Made by a program: the position numbers and the translations under genes. Positions 11,974 to 24,100 of a DNA stretch of 64,000 bases are shown piece by piece. Source of the stretch: Lucifuga dentata (taxonomy: Eukaryota > Chordata > Actinopteri > Ophidiiformes > Bythitidae); the NCBI GenBank assembly GCA_014773175.1, contig VXCM01002852.1, positions 1 to 64,000 on the forward strand, read 5' to 3'. Numbering within the stretch: position 1 is the first letter of the stretch; each line of letters begins with the position of its first letter. A model generated the notes under the pieces. That model was not told where the DNA came from. It saw nothing but the letters and a program-made list of their open reading frames with translations, and did not search any database.

Positions 11974-14723
11974 TGAAGAAGAAGAAGAAGTGTTTATTCT
12001 GAAATTTATCAAAGTTGAGTAACAGACTGCTGCATAAAAATATGTGGGTAAAATAAGAAGTACAAATTGCTAGAGGGCTCTTGAAAGCATAATGGGAAAA
12101 AGTTTTAAAACAATCCATTGCTGCAGTGAAAAGTAACATAGAAGTCTAAAAAAAAAATAATCTGCTGGTTTTACAGACTTTTCAAAAAAAAAAAAAAAAA
12201 ANAAGTGTTCTAAGGACACTACACACCTCGTTCATTTTTCATCATCAGTTTTCATTTTTAGGCCCAAACCTGTGCTGCTTGAGTATCAGGGGCTCCCAAA
12301 CACAAACTGATGGGCTTTTACACTATAACAAACAGGCCCGTTTGATAACAATTCAACCGTTGGCTGGTCATCTGAAAACATTTTGTCCTGTCAGTTTGAA
12401 AACAATGAACACAACGCTGAGGTAGTAACTGTGCAGCATCAGAAACCTATGACCCTGTGTAATTTTGGCACTTTAATTTATTTTGAAATATCAATGTTAA
12501 AATGCATTTTGTCATTTCAGTGGCACCACACTGTGTATCTAACAATAACCTGAGCTATTGTGGTATAATTCTCGTGTACCAAACAATCAGAAAAAAAAAA
12601 AAATGAAAATGATGATTTCCTGCTACTTTTTCCTGTTCCTTTTGGCTTTCGGTAACAGAGTAGAGTTCACAGACTAGACCACCATAGTGGAATAAAGTGA
12701 AAATAAACAAGAAGAGCAACACAAAGCATCACAACAGTTACTTTTGTGGTTCCCTTAAGCAAAGCACTTAAAGACCAACTGTTCCTCCAACTTTATTGGT
12801 CAGGGCAAGAGGTAAATGAAGCCAAGTGTGCTCTGTAAACACTCCCCAGACAAATAAAGGCTGAAAAAAAGTTCCTGACTTTGTCCTGGGCCCATGTGGA
12901 GCTTAAAATCCCAGGTGAATGCTAATGATCAGCTGTGCACTTTAATTTGACTTGAGAAGCTAAAAAGCCTTTCCAAAGACTATAGACTGGTCTGTAATAT
13001 TGAATGAAAATTATATATAACTAGAATTTGTCTCTAGCAAGCTTGATAGTAGTGTGGCTCAGATTCTGTGCATATTCTTGCTCGGAAAGGCAACAACATA
13101 AAAAGCAGTTGCAAATTTTCCAATGATGATTAATTCTCCTGAGGGAATCGCAGCTACAGAATGCAAATACATCCTTTTCATTTTCATATCCTGTCCTATT
13201 CATTTCCATAATGTGCAGCTTCCTATTGTAGCTACCCACAGAGGAAAAATGAATTCATCATGCATTAGCCCTCCTACTGCTTTCCTATAAAAGCAGGTAT
13301 GCAAAAGCAGACAGACTGTGTAGAAGGGGGCATTAAAAAAATTAAGAAATATATAACAAAAAATATGGAAAATCCTGTCTGTTAAAAGGAGGTGTAAAAT
13401 GACTCATATCTGGCTAGCTGAACACAAGTCATAATGTTCATATATGACTGGGAGCAAACTTTAAAGCCTTACAGATCAAACAGAAATGCCGGAAAGCTGC
13501 TATTCTACATTTTCTGCATGAACATTTCAAATGGTCGCTTCCAATTTGTGATTTAGCTTTGTCGGCTTCAGATATTGGACCTCTTTTGTGGCGGTCCGGG
13601 ACGTGATGGCCACATAATGTCTGAAATGAACCGAGATAAAGTTGCCAAAGGTAAAAAAAAAAAAAAAAAAAAAATTATGGAAAACTCCTCTGTGTAAAAG
13701 CAAAACCAGAAAGCTGCAGAGAAAAAATGTCCAATCCCCACCTAGTTAGACTCGCCCTGTTTGAACAAATGAAATTATTGGTGTGTAGTATGATCATTGA
13801 ACACTGCATGATTTCTGTCAGGAACACTCCCATCATGCAGAAGATGCAGATGGAGATACAAATTGACATATCAGCAGGGTGCTACTCTTGCAGGAATGCT
13901 CCCTGCTGTGGCAATATGGCAAATTCAAAATACACGATAAATAACTAAGTGAGAAAGTGAGTGAGGAATACAGGCGCACAGTCACAGTAAGGTCACGTTA
14001 ATAAGGCCTCTTATGTTATTTCTGAAGGCCTGCGTTTTGATTCTGGGGTCTTTCACTTGCTAGTGCAAATAAATTGAATATTATAAAGATCCACCATAGA
14101 GCTGAACTTGAGTGAGTTTCCATTTAGCCTTTCCTGATTCCCCTCAAAGCGAGTATGCCTGGGTTAAGTAACGCTGTGGGGACTAGTTTGCAGTACAATG
14201 ACATGCAAAATGATACCTGAGAAGGGAAGCCAAGAGTTGTTTTTCCTGAAAGAGTGTTATTTATATCTAAATATCAAAGACACCAAAGCATCATCTCAAG
14301 AGTGATGTTTTTGTTTTTTTTTTTAATTTACAATCACATGACTAGACATCAGGTCATATGCATTTACACAGCATAGCTATTAGCCACATCATTGTGACTA
14401 GCCTCAGGCCTGTTTATCAGTTGTCAATGTCGTCTAAGCACATTTGAAGTAATGTTGAATTGCATCTCTCATGGAGTCACCTTCAGTTAGTATTACCTTC
14501 ATTAGCTTGATAGTGTCTGGTTGCTTCATAACAAATGGTCTTAATATTTATGTTGGTAAGTTTTCGGTTAAAAAAAAAAAAACAGACTTGTCAAAGATTA
14601 CACTCCAGATTTTTTTTTTCTTTTTTGTCACATATGGATTCATTAATTAAATAAAATGTTACATTAAATGTTTCTATTTCATTTAGGGGTCTATTTTGAA
14701 ACCTTTGCAACACTTTAATCTGC

Positions 14724-14754
<31 letters not shown>

Positions 14755-17700
14755 AGATGCATTGCTATTTGCTCCTTTGCTGCAGCCCCCCACACTGAGT
14801 GAAAACAGGCCACCTCCCAAAAAATGCTGCTCTGTTCTGATTATCAAGTCATGACATGGTGGATACTGGCCTCACTTGCTAGCCTTCTACTTTGTGTTTG
14901 TGTTAAACCAGGCGTGTCGGTGGACAAATTCAAATGTGTTACATGTCGACATCAACATGGTACAGAAAGGACTGACTAATCAGGAAAAAAAAGACTTTCA
15001 GGGCAGTTCAGGACCCATGGGACACATTTAACAGGTGTGAAACTTCAAGCTTTGCAACTTGAATGTTCAACATCTACTACTATTTTATTACATAGAAAAT
15101 AAAGTAAAATACAAAAAACTTACTATATCCTTTAACATGCTTTTAATGCGAGTATGCTGAAATATATATGGAAAGGTGTTGAATGAAAGATTCTGTGTTC
15201 TTGCAGAACATATAGTGTTAAAATGATTATGACTGGTACACAACATATGTTTGTATGTATGTATGTATGTACTGTATGTATGTATGTATGGTCCCTGGAT
15301 GTGAGCCAAATCCACCAAAATTGATTATTATCAGGATTAATTTGAATAAAATATTTAAATAAACTTGCCCACACTTGCCCAGCAATGTGAACATAAAAAT
15401 GGACAATATGGTCAATATGGTTCACTGAGGCTTCTTCACATATTTTAACACGTTTCCCTGGTGCCCATGGTGATCAGTAAAGAGACAAACCAAACATGCG
15501 GGCATATCTACAGCCTCTCTGTCTGCTTGATGATGATAATCGTGTGTGAGCATGTGTTATGTAAAAAGTTTGGTAATAAGGGTGTATTGAATTTGAGCTT
15601 CCTGCAGCTAATGTATGCTCTTCAGCATCCCCCCATAATGCTGAGCAGAAACTACTCAGGCCTTGAACCACTATTTGAGAGCGCTAGCTCTACTGGCTGT
15701 GGTTCTGTTTATTTGTATCAACTGAATTGTTTTTGCATCTAGGATCATATGTGAATTTTGAAGTTCAGAAAACCTCACAAACAAGCAGTTCATATGTATG
15801 AACTGTACATTCATATTGAATGTACAGTACATGTACATTCAATATTTAATTATCTTGAACCTTTTACTAACTCTGGAGGCCTTGGGAACTACTGTATATT
15901 TCTGTGGCAATTCACCATGTTCATTCCATCTTTATCTTTATTCAGGTGTTTGTCAGTCTCTCTTCCAGGCATATCCATGAGTCCAAGTACTTTCATTTAC
16001 TGGTTTTACTTGCAAATATTTATGTAGACAAAAAAAAAAATAAAATAAAATCCTTTGCAGAATGATTGAATTGGCCATGAAAGTNTTTATGTAGACAAAA
16101 AAAAAAATAAAATAAAATCCTTTGCAGAATGATTGAATTGGCCATGAAAGTACTCCAACCTAAAAAAACAAAGAGGGAACATTTGGTAACAAAACTATTC
16201 AACTTAACATCTTATTAAGTTATCTGACAGTAATTTAATTTTTTTCATTCAGTTGCATTTAAAGGAGTAAAGTGAACTTTTGTGGTTTTATTTAGTGTAA
16301 TATAGTAAGCAATATGTGTTGAACATTGTCAAAGTTGCAAAATTTGTGGTTCATGCCCATAGCAATACATCCACAAGACATCAAATAGGTCTTAAACTTG
16401 ACTGAAATCTTCTTTTCCAATTCTTTTTTTCTTTTTCTTCCAATGTCCAATTCTTTTCCAATTAGTTCTTTACTCCTGTAACATGTTGATAACATGTAAC
16501 AATTGTGAATTTATCCACCTACACACCTGGTTAGACATGCCCACAAAGTAAATGGTTAGTGAGTGAGAGTTTAGCAAGCATCTGTGTTTCGCAATCCATG
16601 GTTTTACCATCTTAGGCCTGGCACAGCTGGCCAGTCAGAATTAAGCAGGCTTTTCAGGGTGTTTTCATACATATTTCATTTTGAGCATATGTTTTGGACC
16701 CTAGGCATTTCCCATTTAAGTTTGGTTAGTTTGCACATATGTGAACACAGCAATTGAACTTGAGTCCGCACCTAAACAACTGAACCAAGACCAATTAGAG
16801 AGGTGGTCTCAGTCTGATTCAATCAAACATTCTAGCAGTCATGATCCGCACAAGTATCAAACCAACAACAAGGCAACATATTGATCTATCGATTGATCTA
16901 GAACTGAAAAAGTTTGGTTAAATCTTAAATGCAGTACAGTTTGTTTTATGTTAGATGCTGGTCAGATTCCCCTACCTAAAACAATTAAATGTGTTGCTGT
17001 AAAACTAATTTTACCCCAGTTAAACTACAACTGTGATTAGCCATTGAAATGGATGCTGTGAATGGTTGTAACATATGAAACTTATTTAATGTGTCTTCAG
17101 ATGAACATGTTGAAGGTTAGCATGTGATTGTATGTGCTCGATATTCTCTCCATTCTCATGTTCAGTCGTTTGAAGGCAGCTCGTCCTCCGCATAATGTGA
17201 AGAAATGTGTTTTTTCTATAAATTGTCTTGAAGTTAAACTCAGCTTCTGCTGCCATAGTTTTTTCGGGCCATGGCCCAAATGATGACTGACTAGGAAAGT
17301 ATCCCAATTCTCTCTTTGTTCCATGTTATTTATGTACCTATTTTCCCGTTTTGATATTGTTGCTCCTGCCCCAAGATATTTCTGAGGAGGTTCTCACATG
17401 ACTTTTGCTGCTACATTTTGGTTCAAATGGATTTTTTTTTTTTTTCCTGTGTGAAACTGAATCAAACCAACCAGTAAATGCAGCATTGTAACAATTGATT
17501 CAGACCTGAGTTGGACAAGAGAAAACAGACTACAGCTCTGAAAATGCCCATAAAGAGACAGTATCTAAAACAGCCTGTTTTCACTCAGTATGCACAGTAG
17601 TACTGCAGTAAGAGACAAAGAGTAGAATTGGATCGATGTTTTTCCAAGTTACAAATTGCAAAAACTGTCATGACAGCTATAGCCATAATAACCTAAATGG

Positions 17701-18081
17701 AAATGGAAATAGGGAAATATGTAGAATACGGTCCCTTTAGAACAAATGGATGTATCTTGTACATAAACAGGATTTTGCTTGTTTTACAGTTGTGAGCATT
17801 ATTACCATGTCAGTTATGTAATGAATAATAAACACATCTGACAATGACCATAGGCTAATATACATAAAAGAGAGGATGAAGAAAGATATGTGTGTGTGAG
17901 GAACGTGTTGTTTTGTTAGAAAAAGCGTCTGACAGGCAAAAACACTTGGTGTTCTTCCAAAGCAGTTCTTGGCATTAAATGCATTTTTAGTATGTTTCTG
18001 CAGAGACAAGTTGATTTGTGCTACACTGCAAACACAGCCCTTACTCAGAGAACGCAGTTGCATCAGTTGAGGAACAGTTTT

Positions 18082-18131
<50 letters not shown>

Positions 18132-21100
18132 CTGTTCGAGGAAACCCAGTAAAGTTCACATAAGATGCACAGCAGCGGGCAGGGAGGACAGGAGGAAGAC
18201 TTTGACATTGCCTAAAAGTATCAGTAAAAACCATAAAAAGCAGGTGTTCAGCAAAGAATTTGGTTCTACAGGGAATCTTACCTTTTAAAAGCTTTAAATT
18301 ATTGTGTAATATTTTTCCCCTTGTAGGCATACATGCCTGCACTCAGCTAGAATGAGTGTGGTGATTTCTCGTGATATGCAAAAAAATAGCTGAACATCAT
18401 TCAAGCAGTGACAATAAGAGAAGTGCAGGGGTGCAGAGAAGCATAGATTACTTTGGCAAGCATTGTATAGCTAAATGTGAGTTGTTATGAAGGTGTTTGT
18501 GTTTTTAGTGAGTTCATGATCTTGCTAGAATTTTCACACCTGTACAAGCTTTAAGTCAAGTCAAGTCAAGTTTATTTGTAGCCCAATACCTCATGCATCA
18601 TCTCAAAGGGCTTTACAGGCCCGCACATTAGCAGTTCCCGACCCAGCCCAAGCTCTCGAAGAAGATGAGGAAAAACTCCCTAAAAACCTTATCACATAAG
18701 GAAAAAATGGAAGAAATCTTGAGAGAGGCAATACAAAGACAGATTCCCTCTACTCAAATGACCAGATGATGCAATAGGAGTTGCAGGTGGAAAAAAAAAG
18801 GCAAATTACAAAGATCCAAAAACAAGGAAACATTACAGATTGATAGCAAATAATCAATGATCATGTGACAAGAGCTATGAAAGCAGCTTGGATTTACTTA
18901 GACCATACATGACACATTATCGGTCTATGCTTTCATTATTTTCTGTAGTATGCTTGTTAAATACACTTTACATGAATACAGTAACTTGAAAAATGATGGG
19001 TGGACAAGGAAGGAGCACCATGTGAAAATGAACCCAAAGTGAGAACAGCAGTTTTACTGAAATGATTGAACTTTACTTTCCTATTTGAATGTTGACGGTT
19101 TTCTCACTTTTTTCATATATTGCCGTGTGTTCACCTGAAAGGAACACAACATCCAGGAAGTATGCGATACAAATTCAACTTCATTGCAGATGTAGTGGAT
19201 AAAATTGCCCCGGCGGTGGTGCATCTGGAGCTTTTCCAAAGGTAAAACAAACTGGAGAAAGAGAATAATCAGCACTCCTAATAATCAGCACTGTTCAGCA
19301 CTCCTCTCCCTACAGATGTACACCTTTTCCTTTTTTCTTGCCAGGCTGCCATTTTCCAGTGAGGAGATGTCAGTGTCCAGTGGTTCAGGGTTTGTTGTTT
19401 CAGAAGACGGATGGATCGTCACCAATGCGCACGTACTCACCAACAAGCAGCGGATAAAAGTCGAAATGAAAAGCGGTTTGCAGTACGATGCCACGATCAA
19501 GGACGTGGACCAGAGGATGGACATCGCACTCATCAAAATTCAACCAGATGTAAGTGGAAAGAAAACGTGCTTTATTCGCTAAGCTCCCTAAGTCCCCTAA
19601 ATTCTGTCTTATGATTTATTCTGGCTGGGATGCTTGTCATCAGTGGAAAACATCAAAGTATCACAAAGCGTATTAATCCTGCATAGAAAATGGGATGGAT
19701 ATTCCATGGGGGAAACTCATCAAGGGCCTTTGCCCTCCAGAATTAAACTCCAGTCCTTAACATGGTCAGTTTGTTGTCTGATGTCCTCCAGGGGGTGTTT
19801 GGTCGTGACTTGTAAATTTGAAGTTTTAGCTTTTTTTTTTTTTTCTCTATTTTCAAGTGTTGCTCTGAATAAAACATGTCACTGCTTAGACATACTCTTA
19901 CACAAGCAGCTGCTTTGTATGATAGGAGGGTTCTACTCCTTCACCGAGACTCCACTCAGCGTGATCGAGATGATTAACATCTAAGTGCTGATCTGAATAT
20001 GAGATCTCCTAACAAAGAGGAGATCAGAGATGGTACACCATGTGAAACACTGGATTTGGCAACTGTAGAGGAGAAGAAATGCACCTTAAAGTAATGCTGG
20101 AGTCATGACGGGTATATAGGGCTGTAATTTTCTGTATTACATTCCTGGTAGAAACAGTCCTGTAGCTTGGCTTAAAAGCAGATCTGTCATGACACAAGGC
20201 TCGGTGCCCCGGAGATATGGCCATAAATTCAGACTCAGTCAGGATAAGAGAAGGCAGGCAGAGACAAGCTAAGGCTCAGTTTAGTTTGGTATACTCAATA
20301 AATCACAAGGTATTTACTTAAGACAAGACAGATAAGAAAAATAGGAACATTTCAAACACTCATGTCCAACGTGGTCCTTTGGTCCTTAACAATCGTAACT
20401 ATAGACAGAAATTAGCATATGCCAAAACCAACTTGCCATAGTAAACATTAACTATTTTTAACCTATACACAAATACAAATCTGTCTGGTCATGTTATTCC
20501 ATTTGATCCCCAAAATATAGTGGATATTAAGATTTTAGATCAAAGGTTCAGGTCAACCTTATGAACCATCACATTCATGGTGACACATCACATTCATCAA
20601 AAAGATTAAAAAAAAAGATCGGATCTGATTTAAAAAATTGGAATTGAGCATTAAGGCTTGTAATGTGAATGAAGCCTTTGACATCAAGGTTGCTGTTCCA
20701 TACACACCCACATCTGTTTACATTCACACCTCCACACAGCTATACAGTACGGAAGTAAGGAACCACAAAAAGTGCCACATGCTACAATACACTGCAAGAG
20801 CTGTACAACACTAATGATTAAAAAAAAAATCAAGATAAAATATCCAACTGCAAGCCTTTTGTACAGGCTGATGCGTAATCTACATAGAAGAGTTCATATG
20901 AAGTACATCATCACCAAGGCTGTTATATGACACAATCACAATAAATATAAACTACAATTCATAAAACATCAGCTAACATCCCAACATAGTAATAATAATA
21001 GTGCTTCAACAAATAGTGCTTCAATAAGCTGAATTTGATGAGTAAAATTGAGGTACTCCCCTTTAATCCGAGGTCTTTATCAGCCTATCAGGAGTTATTT

Positions 21101-24100
21101 CTGTGCTGTCCATCAATATGGTTATGTCTTCTATGGTGTGTCTTTCTCGCTCCAGAGTCCATTACAGGTGCTGCGTCTCGGCCAGTCGTCTGATCTGCGT
21201 CCGGGGGAGTTCGTGGTGGCGGTGGGAAGCCCCTTCTCCCTACAAAACACCGTGACCACCGGCATCATCAGCACTGCCCAGAGAAACAGCCTGGAGCTGG
21301 GCCTGAAGGACGCTGACATGGAGTATATCCAGACTGATGCCATCATTAATGTCAGTGAGACGTAATGAGTTCCACTCGTAGTTATGCCTTTTAATTAATT
21401 TCACATCAGTTTTTGGATCGAAATTGATCACAATTCTTTTGTTGCTCTTTTTACTTAACAGTATGGAAACTCCGGTGGGCCACTTGTCAATCTGGTAAGA
21501 GGATTTATTACATGAAGGGATAACACCATGTCATTTGCATATTTGTCACACTTACAGCTGTGCAGGAGATCTGACTTGTTTTATTTGTGAAAATACAGAC
21601 CAAGGTGGTAATTTTGTTTTATTAATACTCAAAGTCTCCACACTACAGTTTTAAGATTAAAGGACTATACCCACCATTTTTCATGTTTAAGCCAATATAT
21701 TCAATTTTCATACACGTAAGGTTACTGACAATCATTTCCCAAAGCATACTAAGGAACGGTGAATTTTTTTTTTTTTCCTACCTTCCACACTGCCATTGGT
21801 TTCAGTTCATTCTGGTACGCTATTAAAATCAACTTGTTGACACTTGAAACGTTCTTGGGATAGGTAATCCATCATCGCGAACAAGACGTGTATTCAGGTT
21901 TTTTTCGAAGATAAGTAATTTTAGCATTTAAGCACAATAAAAAAAGTGCAGAGTGATCTGAAAATGCTTGCTGTTGTCAGTTCTTCACTACAGCACTTGA
22001 GTGCACCACTAGGAAGCATTTTCAGATCACTCCGCACTTTTTTTGCACTTAAATTTCTAAAATTACAGTATGTTACTTGGAAAAAACCCTAAAACCTCTT
22101 GTTGGCTATGATGGATTATCTATCCCAAGAACGTTTCAAATGTCAACAAGTTGATTTTAATAGCGTACCAGAATGAACTGAAACCAATGGCAGTTTGGAA
22201 GTAGGAAAAACATTTTTAATTCACCGTTCCAGTAGTATGCTTTGGGAAATGTTTGCAGTACCATTATGTATATGAAAATTGAATATATTAAGCTCAAACA
22301 TGCAAAATGGGTGGTATGGTCCTTTAAGCTGCCCCTTACAGTATTTTTGGACTCATTATGGAGGCCTTTGAATTGGTTCTGTGTATTCAGATCACACAGA
22401 TGGTTCGTTCATTTATCGAAGATGCTGCCTTCAGCTTTGCTTTGCTAGGAATGCAGCGTCGTACTGACACTGCATTTTGTTAATTCATCCTTCAACCATA
22501 GAAAAGTTGCTGCAACAGTTTTGCTGTAGCTGCAGTGGAGGTGAAAAGAACACTTAACAGAGTAAAAGTGAGACACACAGGAGGAGAAACAGGCATGTCG
22601 CTTTTAATGCCATTTTGTCTTTCCATACAGCAATGCTACAAAGTCACTGTAACAGTTAAGACAACTATCTTATGGCTATCCTTCCATTCTCCGTTTAACA
22701 GGACGGGGACGTAATAGGCATTAACACTCTGAAAGTGGCAGCGGGAATCTCTTTTGCTATTCCTGCTGACAGAATACGCCAGTTCCTCACCGAGTCACAC
22801 GACAGACAAATCAATGGTGAGCATGATCACAACTTTGCCACAGACTCATAACTATGATGATGGTATTCATTTATTCAGTCCTTCATTCACCTTTCATTCA
22901 TTCATTCATTCATTCAGTCATTTGCTTTTAAGAAAGATAGTGCCAAAAAAGAAATACATAGGTGTCCGGATGCTGCAGCTCTCGCCATCGTGAGTAAACA
23001 TTATATTCAAAGTGCTATATGTCATTTTAGGATCTGGAGTTAGTTTAACTTTGAGGTGAAATGTGATGGTGATGTGTAACCAGCAGGTTATAACATCATT
23101 GCTAAACATGCGTATATATGAATCATCAGACAAATATCAGAAAATCACCTTCAGCTCAATCATGTCATTAAAAATTAAATTATAATATCAAGTTCAGCCT
23201 TCAGATGTTTGCATGTTGTCTGTATTATATCATGCAGTAATTTACCTTCCATCAAAAAAAAAAAAAATCCTATCAGTCAGATTTTCACTGTAATTTCCTT
23301 TAAATTCGCACCTCCAGTCATTTTGCCCAAGTAGGTCAAAGTCTTTTTTCTTTATTTAACCAACACATGTCTTTTTTTGGAACAAAATCAATATATAGAG
23401 ATTTTTTAGGATAGAGAGTTTCATTACTTCCTCTAATCCATGTGCCTTTCTCTACATCCAGTTTGATCCGAGATCTCAAAGAGCGAGAGCCAGATTTTCC
23501 AGATGTGAGCTCAGGAGTTTATATTTATGAGGTAATACCTGGAACGGCTGCATCCAGGTAAGAAATCAACAAAAACTTCTTTTTATTTTATTACTGTACA
23601 GACATCTCACTCTGCTCTCAATGTCATATTAATACCATGTATGTGTTTGAAATCAGCTGATATTATACATTTATTATAAAACTGGTCAGGCCTAGTTAGT
23701 GTCATCCACCTCTCAAAGTAGATGTGAGAAATAAATACATATTTATTGAAGAATTGATTATTGAAAGCCCCTAACATGCATTGATTGTAATGCAATTTTA
23801 GAAGTGAGCATGAATATGATTCTTTAATGTTCTTAGCTATCACTCTGAATTTAAAGGACCATACCTGTGGTTTTGCACTTTTGAACCTAATATATTCAAT
23901 TTTCATACACGTTAGATTACTGACAATCATTTCCCAAAACATGATGGAGCATAAACATTATGTTGTGTTTCCTGACTTCCAAACTGTCATTGGTTTCAGT
24001 TCATTTTGGTACACTGTAAAAAATTGACTTGTAACGTGCTTGAGATTAGTAATCCATCACAGGGAAACAAGATGTCCGTGAAGTTTTTTGTCTAAGTAAC

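Larger units (their letters stand above)
11700..19141 (+). other. htra4 intron 1 (7.4 kb)
   Basis: Apart from repeats, I see no exon or other gene inside. It contains (CTTT)n at 11720-11769, (AAT)n at 11929-11971, several poly-A runs, a GTAT array at 15250-15291, a perfect 12-bp hairpin at 15802-15828, a tandem assembly duplication around the N at 16085, an hAT-like non-autonomous element at 16655-17549, a (GT)n run at 18081-18127 and a repeat copy at 18553-18760. Confidence 0.7.

Noticed and set aside
16019..16151. A 66-bp tandem repeat
   Set aside because: Exact copies separated by one N; judged an assembly join, as at 25407, 40392, 46763, 51282 and 57154.
18081..18127. CRISPR-like or regularly spaced repeats
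   Set aside because: Simple microsatellites without spacers; none of the repeats in the window forms a CRISPR array, and the DNA is eukaryotic.
17737..18342. A 201-codon minus-strand ORF with a His-Thr run
   Set aside because: It spans the GT microsatellite, has no recognisable domain and lies inside htra4 intron 1.
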